Shown one piece after another: positions 59,594 through 64,000 of a stretch of DNA of 64,000 nt. Numbering within the stretch: the first letter of the stretch is position 1; each line of letters opens with the position of its first letter. Source of the DNA: Thermosporothrix hazakensis. Lineage in GTDB: Bacteria > Chloroflexota > Ktedonobacteria > Ktedonobacterales > Ktedonobacteraceae. Below the pieces are notes generated by a model. It was not told the origin of the DNA. It searched no databases and worked only from the letters and a program-made list of their open reading frames with translations. The translations under genes were made by a program, and so were the position numbers. The stretch lies in the NCBI RefSeq assembly GCF_003253565.1, contig NZ_QKUF01000012.1:62001-126000 (forward strand), given 5' to 3'.

Positions 59594-61315
59594 CTACGAT
59601 TTTGCCTGCTTCTCAAGCGCCGTGTAGAGCTTTTCCAGATCAGGCGTTCCCATGCCGGTTCCATAGTCCCAACCCTGGGCCGCCTCATAATACTGGTTGT
59701 TGCCTTCTACGACATCATGATAGGCGTTGTCATCTGCAACCGCATAAAAGGTTCGCGGTCCGAAGAAGAAGTAGCCAGTATTCGCGACCAACGCCTGATT
59801 GACAGTCGCGAAGGCGGCAGCCCAGATCGGCGCGGCAGCGCTGGTACCGCCAATGCCCCCCCACTGACCTTCGTAGTAGACGGCCAGCATATCGGCAACC
59901 GCAGCAATATCAGGAAGCTGACGGCCACCATTGGAATACTTGTTCTGCACGCCGTCGCCCTTCTGCCAGCTCGGCTGCTCGAAGACCGTGCTCACACCGC
60001 CACCGGAACCCCAATCGTTCTTACACTCCGCCTTATCGGGGGATGGATTGCCCCAGACAATCTCATTCATACGCTGCCCCTTGCCATCGACGGTAAGCTG
60101 TGTGCCACCAACACCAAGCGCATACGGAGTCGAGGCCGGGAAGTCCACTTCCAGATTGCCATAGACGCCACCATCGAACGCGCCACAGTCACCACTCGCG
60201 ACAAAGACCGACATATGGTGCGTGGTGCTCAACAGCTTGATTTGCTGCGCAATCGCTCTTGCCTGACTGCGAGAAGCATTGGTTTCGGCAAGACCCCAAC
60301 TCAACGAGAGCATCTGCGGTTGCTTGTTCGTTTTGGCTGCATCCTCGATAATCTGCTGAAACACGTTTTCCATTGCATAGCCGCTATTCTCGGTCTGATA
60401 GACGACTATATCAGCCTCGGGAGCCAGACCGGCAACCATCTCAATATCAAGCGTCGCTTCCAGACCGACCTCGGTTGGCGGCTGGCCTACATCGATTGTG
60501 GAGAACTTCCCTTTGTAGCCCACGCAGTCCAGGTAGTTCTGCACGCCCGCCTTATCATACAGCTCAAACTCAGGCAGGTAGATGATCGTTCCCTTGCCCG
60601 TCCACCTGGGATCAAAGCCATAAGCCGCTTTCACCTGCTCGGGAACCAGCAGCTTAGACGATGGCACATTACAATCAGCCACTTTGGTGCTCTTTGGCGT
60701 CAGCGGCTGGAAGGTCGCTGATTGCTTGGGAGCTTTACTGTAAGATTCCAGACCGGTGATGGCAACGATCTTATCGGAAACAAACTTCGGCACCATCGGA
60801 TCTTTTTCGGGAGCGAAGAACTTGCGCCCCTTCAGCTCTTTATAGACAAACTTTGTTTGCAGCAGGCTCGCTACTGCGGCGGCCTTCGCCTGCATTTTCA
60901 GGTTCGTATGCAGCTTACCCAGTTCAAGCTTTGCATCATCGACACCAAAGAACTGCTTGAGCTGCTCATACTCCTGATCGGTAATCCCGATCTCGTTCGC
61001 TTTCTTCGAGAGGTCAATTTCCTCCCCATCCTTCGCTTTATCTCCGCCAAGCTGTTCCAGCACTTTATCATCTGTCTTAAAGGTAATATTCAGATTCAGC
61101 ATTGTATCGCCGGGGAGATCACCCACTTTCGGCGCGTTCTTGGCCTCAGGGGGGAGACCAACATCATAGGGCACCCGCTGATACGCAGGGTTCGGGGTCG
61201 GGTTCGGGTTCTGCGCTTGTGTTCCGCCATCACCGCATGCGGCAAGCGGTAAGGCAGCAAACACCGCCAAAAGCGTGTACAACGTCCAGCGGTACCATCG
61301 TCCTTTCAACGACAT
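59594..61315 (-). CDS. S53 family peptidase (sedolisin), second copy, lipoprotein
   Basis: A 573-aa protein from ATG 61315, with AAGGAGG upstream. The signal peptide ends ALPLAACGDGG, lipidated Cys. The pro-domain (about 65-205) and catalytic domain follow, with Glu286 and Asp290 in LEATLDIEM, Asp376 in ASGDCGAFDG, and Ser492 in GGTSAAAPIWA. It aligns to the protein at 51745-53487 from end to end, more strongly in the catalytic core than in the linker. The Pro-rich linker after the signal (NPNPTPNPAYQRVPYD) resembles that of the first copy. Two extracellular acid-type proteases tethered to the membrane suggest scavenging of protein outside the cell. Confidence 0.93.
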   Translation of the reverse strand: MSLKGRWYRWTLYTLLAVFAALPLAACGDGGTQAQNPNPTPNPAYQRVPYDVGLPPEAKNAPKVGDLPGDTMLNLNITFKTDDKVLEQLGGDKAKDGEEIDLSKKANEIGITDQEYEQLKQFFGVDDAKLELGKLHTNLKMQAKAAAVASLLQTKFVYKELKGRKFFAPEKDPMVPKFVSDKIVAITGLESYSKAPKQSATFQPLTPKSTKVADCNVPSSKLLVPEQVKAAYGFDPRWTGKGTIIYLPEFELYDKAGVQNYLDCVGYKGKFSTIDVGQPPTEVGLEATLDIEMVAGLAPEADIVVYQTENSGYAMENVFQQIIEDAAKTNKQPQMLSLSWGLAETNASRSQARAIAQQIKLLSTTHHMSVFVASGDCGAFDGGVYGNLEVDFPASTPYALGVGGTQLTVDGKGQRMNEIVWGNPSPDKAECKNDWGSGGGVSTVFEQPSWQKGDGVQNKYSNGGRQLPDIAAVADMLAVYYEGQWGGIGGTSAAAPIWAAAFATVNQALVANTGYFFFGPRTFYAVADDNAYHDVVEGNNQYYEAAQGWDYGTGMGTPDLEKLYTALEKQAKS

Positions 61316-61641
61316 TCCTGGAATATCCTCCTTGATTCTAGACGACACATCGACATATCCTCAAAACATTCGGGAAGTCTTCTTTTTCGCCATCTCAGGC
61401 AACCAACTGGAATATGTCGTCTCTCAGCAGCCAGTATACAGCTACAGCTTCTTCTCCATTTGTCTTTTGCTTTATAGATCTACATGTACCAAACTATGCA
61501 AAAAATCTTCCCGATCATATGCCCTAATGGTTGACGAAGGTGACAGGTATCTGCTCTCACCAAAAAGTAATATAGACGGTTATCGTTATGAGGCGCTGTT
61601 AACTAACTAACAGCTCAACTATGAAGTATCCGACAGCGGAT

Positions 61642-61671
61642 AAAAAAGAGGGCCCCGGCAAGCGCCAGGGC
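61642..61671 (-). terminator. Intrinsic terminator after the APH-fold gene
   Basis: On the minus strand, GCCCTGGC-GCTT-GCCGGGGC (8 bp, one G-U pair) is followed by CCTCTTTTTT. Confidence 0.87.
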
Positions 61672-61672
61672 T

Positions 61673-62677
61673 TCAGACGACCGATCCTGTGGCAAATTGT
61701 TCCTGCGCGATCCGCGCGATCTCAGCACTGGCCTCAAACCGCGCCAGCAACTTTTGCAGGGTAATATTCTCGCGCCAGTTCCCGAACAGCGTTAAGCGGA
61801 GTTCGGGCTGTACAGCCTGTTGAGCGATATCAAGGCGGATGGCATCGGGCAGGGCATGCAGCTCACTATCCAGCAGCCGTCGCTCCTGACAGTAGCCACG
61901 CACAATGGCCGTGATTTTGCCGGGATCGGGCTGCATCACCGGAAGCTGTGGCTTGCCGAAATGGGCCGCAAGCAGCAGATAGCCGACATCCAGCACCGCA
62001 GGAGCCAGCCCCGCACCCTTCCAATCGATCAGGACGGGCTCGCCCTGCCCCTGTAACAGCGCGGTATGCGGCCAGCACTCGCCATGAATCAGCGTCACGG
62101 GGAGTTCTGGCGAGGCATGCTGAATACGGCGTACCGAGGCCAGCAGTTCGCCATAGAACGGGCGAATCTCTTGCGGCATGCTCGCAAGCTCCTGTTCCAC
62201 CTGATTGAGAATACGTTGTGGGAACTGGGTCGAGCGTAGCCGCGAATCGGGCAGAAGCGCCCCATCTGACTCAGTTTCGACGCGCTGTGAGAGCGTGTGA
62301 AGCCGGGCAAGCAGGGTACCAAGCCGCAACAACGTCTGTTCTGAGAAGTCGGCCATGCTTCCCTTAATCCAGGTCAACAGCAGGCCGTGCCAGCCGCCAT
62401 GAGAGGAAACCGGCTCATTGGCCCTCGTCAGCAGCACATGAGGCGCTGGAAACGCCCGTCTATCAAGGTATTCCAGCACCGCCGCCTCGGCCTGAAGCTC
62501 CTTACGCACGTTCCCCTTGAGAGCTCGCAACATATAGCTCTCGCCCTCTTTCGAGACAACCCTGTAGATACAGCGCTGTTCAGACACATAGTCCGCAAGC
62601 GGCTCCAGGTGCCCGAGCGCGATATCATAGTGTTCCAGGAGGTGCAACGCCAGGTTACGTAGAATGTGTGCTTGCAT
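61673..62677 (-). CDS. APH-fold kinase-like protein with altered catalytic loop
   Basis: A 334-aa protein of the aminoglycoside phosphotransferase/homoserine-kinase-type family. The N-lobe has YMLRALKGNVRKELQAEAAVLEYLDRRAFPAP and a hinge LLTWIKGSMAD. The catalytic loop normally reads HGDxxxxN, but here it is HGECWPHT (198-205): the catalytic Asp is Glu and the Mg2+-binding Asn is Thr. The DFD-like motif is VLIDWKGAG (Asp218). It may still bind nucleotide, but phosphotransfer is doubtful. Relatives include SrkA/YihE. It is followed closely by its terminator, and lies 17 bp after the SDR gene, so the two probably form one operon. Confidence 0.87.
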   Translation of the reverse strand: MQAHILRNLALHLLEHYDIALGHLEPLADYVSEQRCIYRVVSKEGESYMLRALKGNVRKELQAEAAVLEYLDRRAFPAPHVLLTRANEPVSSHGGWHGLLLTWIKGSMADFSEQTLLRLGTLLARLHTLSQRVETESDGALLPDSRLRSTQFPQRILNQVEQELASMPQEIRPFYGELLASVRRIQHASPELPVTLIHGECWPHTALLQGQGEPVLIDWKGAGLAPAVLDVGYLLLAAHFGKPQLPVMQPDPGKITAIVRGYCQERRLLDSELHALPDAIRLDIAQQAVQPELRLTLFGNWRENITLQKLLARFEASAEIARIAQEQFATGSVV

Positions 62678-62694
62678 ACGTCCTCCTCGGGCTG

Positions 62695-63465
62695 CTAGAG
62701 TCCCTTCGTGTAGCGCGTCAGGCCACCATCAATAAAGAACGTCGATCCGGTGACATAAGCGGAAGCATCCGAGGCCAGATACAGCGCCAGCTTCGCAACC
62801 TCATCCGGCTCTCCCATACGCTTGAGTGGAATTTCTGAGATCAACTGATTGTACAGATTGGGATCATTCATTGTCTTCTCATTGATTGGCGTCCGAATGG
62901 CTCCCGGCGCGATATTATTGATGGTGATGTTATAGGGAGCAAGTTCAAGACAGGCATTACGCATCATCATCCGCAGGCCACCTTTCGCACAGCAATAGGC
63001 CATATTTCCCGGCATTGGAATATCTTCATGCACAGATGAGATATTGATGATGCGGCCCGCGACCTTGCGCTTGACCATCTCCTGCGCCGCCGTCTGCGCA
63101 CAAAAAAACGGCCCCTTGAGGTTGACACTCAGCACCCGCTCAAACTGCTCTTCCGTCACGTCCAGAATCGTACCGTGTTCTTCCATTCCGGCATTGTTCA
63201 CCAGAATGTCCAGTGTGCCATAATGCTCGACCGTTTGCTTCACCAGTTGGACCGCCTGCTGTGGGTCGCTAAGATCAGCCTGCAACAGCAGACAATGCCC
63301 GTTGTTACTTTCGATCTCCTGCTTGACCTGCTCAGCGGCCTCCCGGTTGTGCCCGTAATGCACCACCACAGACGCGCCCTCGTGGGCAAACTCCTGTACG
63401 ATTGCTTTCCCGATACCGCTACTTGATCCTGTCACCAGCGCTACTTTCTGATCTAATAAACCCAC
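62695..63465 (-). CDS. SDR family dehydrogenase (glucose 1-dehydrogenase-like)
   Basis: A 256-aa classical SDR, taken from GTG 63465 because AAAGGG sits 8 nt before it and the length then matches the family. The cofactor motif is VALVTGSSSGIGKAI (TGxxxGxG). NNAG is in DILVNNAGMEEHG. The catalytic Ser, Tyr and Lys appear in INISSVHEDIPMPGNMAYCCAKGG (YxxxK). The C-terminus ends ASAYVTGSTFFIDGGLTRY. It oxidises or reduces a secondary alcohol or sugar with NAD(P)H. Glucose 1-dehydrogenase is the nearest name by sight, but specificity is not established. It leads a two-gene unit with the APH-fold gene. Confidence 0.93.
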   Translation of the reverse strand: MGLLDQKVALVTGSSSGIGKAIVQEFAHEGASVVVHYGHNREAAEQVKQEIESNNGHCLLLQADLSDPQQAVQLVKQTVEHYGTLDILVNNAGMEEHGTILDVTEEQFERVLSVNLKGPFFCAQTAAQEMVKRKVAGRIINISSVHEDIPMPGNMAYCCAKGGLRMMMRNACLELAPYNITINNIAPGAIRTPINEKTMNDPNLYNQLISEIPLKRMGEPDEVAKLALYLASDASAYVTGSTFFIDGGLTRYTKGL

Positions 63466-63558
63466 GACGATTCCCTTTCTCATAAACAACAGTATTCGCT
63501 CGTTTACCTTTCTCACGATTATCACAGTCGGGAAGATACGCCGAAACGTCCTGTGTTC

Positions 63559-63588
63559 TTGACTGGAACAAATGTTTTCTGGTATGCT
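63559..63588 (+). promoter_or_regulatory. Probable promoter of the last gene
   Basis: TTGACT (63559-63564), 18 bp, TATGCT (63583-63588). It overlaps the first possible ATG codons of the downstream frame, which implies that translation starts further downstream. Confidence 0.6.
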
Positions 63589-64000
63589 GAAGCGTAAAGA
63601 GAACGAGAAACAGGGGGTCAAGATAGCAGACTGGCACACACTTTTTCCTCGACCGATCACCTCACCTGATGACGCGGTTGCACTGGTGAATACACTTGGT
63701 TTCTGTACCTGGGGGCCGATTTCCCGGCTGGACTTCCCTAACCTGGCCGATCATATGGGAGAAACAGCGTGGAGCGTGCTTGATCGCACCTGGACATGGA
63801 AAGATGACCTCCACTTTGAACAGCGGCTCTACTATGCAAAGCTCATCGCGGGACAACCAAGCTTCCTTTCACCGGACTTTCTTCCCGACTTTATCGCGGC
63901 CCTCGGAGAAGGCGAGCGCGACCCGTTTCGGCTCTATCTGGATGGGCGGCTCTCGCGGCAGGCGCGCGACATCTATGAATATCTGAGCGAGAATCCTGTT
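63572..64000 (+). CDS. Protein resembling the AlkZ-related family, 3' end beyond window
   Basis: An open frame of 143 codons runs to the window edge. The part that looks like protein begins around WHTLFPRPITSPDDAVALVN, then FCTWGPISRLDFPNLADHM and LHFEQRLYYAKLIAGQPSFLSPDFLPDFIAAL. The pattern 'D(D/E)AVxLVNxxGFC...W..(P/D)....YYAKLI.....LS....P.F' recalls proteins annotated as AlkZ-related, a DNA-glycosylase-like group, but this is from memory of the pattern and is weak. A good promoter covers the two ATG codons at 63572 and 63584. AGGGGG at about 63613 stands before an in-frame ATA and no ATG, so the true start is uncertain. Confidence 0.5.
   Translation, partial: MFSGMLKRKENEKQGVKIADWHTLFPRPITSPDDAVALVNTLGFCTWGPISRLDFPNLADHMGETAWSVLDRTWTWKDDLHFEQRLYYAKLIAGQPSFLSPDFLPDFIAALGEGERDPFRLYLDGRLSRQARDIYEYLSENPV

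Noticed and set aside
59576..60721. Plus-strand open frame of about 381 codons
   Set aside because: Antisense to the second sedolisin gene, whose catalytic residues are all in place. No ribosome site or protein-like pattern.
1..64000. CRISPR arrays, tRNA or rRNA genes, prophage or transposon genes
   Set aside because: No regularly spaced repeats, tRNA-like cloverleaf with TTCRA loop, rRNA segments, integrases or transposases were found on reading both strands. Without a covariance search a tRNA could still be missed.

Overview
The window looks like a piece of a Chloroflexota chromosome, most likely class Ktedonobacteria. This is an inference from gene content: large families of regulators, S53 peptidases, sugar ABC transporters without a linked ATPase, and a Chloroflexota-like RpoB and primary sigma factor. 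It cannot be proved from the sequence alone. Genes are densely packed on both strands. Many intrinsic terminators and several TTGACA/TATACT promoters can be read directly. No tRNA, rRNA, CRISPR array, transposase or integrase was seen.

Layout. 0-6 kb: the edge of a Nudix hydrolase gene, a primary-type sigma factor, an ammonium transporter with a palindrome-rich upstream region, and an oligopeptide-type binding lipoprotein. 6-16 kb: a pentapeptide-repeat protein, a heterodimeric ABC exporter, a small membrane protein, a WYL regulator, an orphan histidine kinase, a membrane glycosyltransferase and an atypical SDR. 16-23 kb: a Uma2 nuclease-fold gene flanked by a BKACE gene and a decayed copy of that gene's 3' end, then a lipid kinase, a HAD phosphatase and a membrane-spanning patatin. 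23-27 kb: rpoB standing alone, closed by its own terminator with no rpoC next to it. 27-29.4 kb: a GlsB-type membrane protein and a fusion of a catalytically dead Ser/Thr kinase, a membrane anchor and a Rieske [2Fe-2S] domain.

29.6-36.5 kb is an efflux and regulator block: ArsR-like with MFS, TetR with YhgE/Pip, and PadR with a DHA2 pump. Each pair has inverted repeats at its promoters. 37.4-45.1 kb is a minus-strand cobalamin cluster (cobC-cobS-cobU, a cobalamin riboswitch, then btuF-cobO-cbiB-cobD-cobQ). It covers lower-ligand assembly, corrinoid adenosylation, late amidation and uptake, but not corrin ring synthesis. 45-51.6 kb: a PaaK-like ligase with a crotonase, a methyltransferase, and a TetR / D-amino-acid-aldolase-like / FAD lactone-oxidase-like operon.

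51.7-61.3 kb: two paralogous lipoprotein sedolisins (S53) bracket a sugar ABC transporter (two permeases and a Tat-type binding lipoprotein), a LacI regulator with clear operators in its own promoter, and an alkaline-phosphatase-superfamily enzyme. 61.6-64 kb: an APH-fold protein with an altered catalytic loop, an SDR dehydrogenase, and the start of a gene that runs off the end.

The most unusual items are the pseudokinase-Rieske fusion, the split rpoB/rpoC arrangement with a natural Asn at the rifampicin His526 position, the BKACE-fragment repeat around the Uma2 gene, and the sedolisin-bracketed LacI/ABC cluster.
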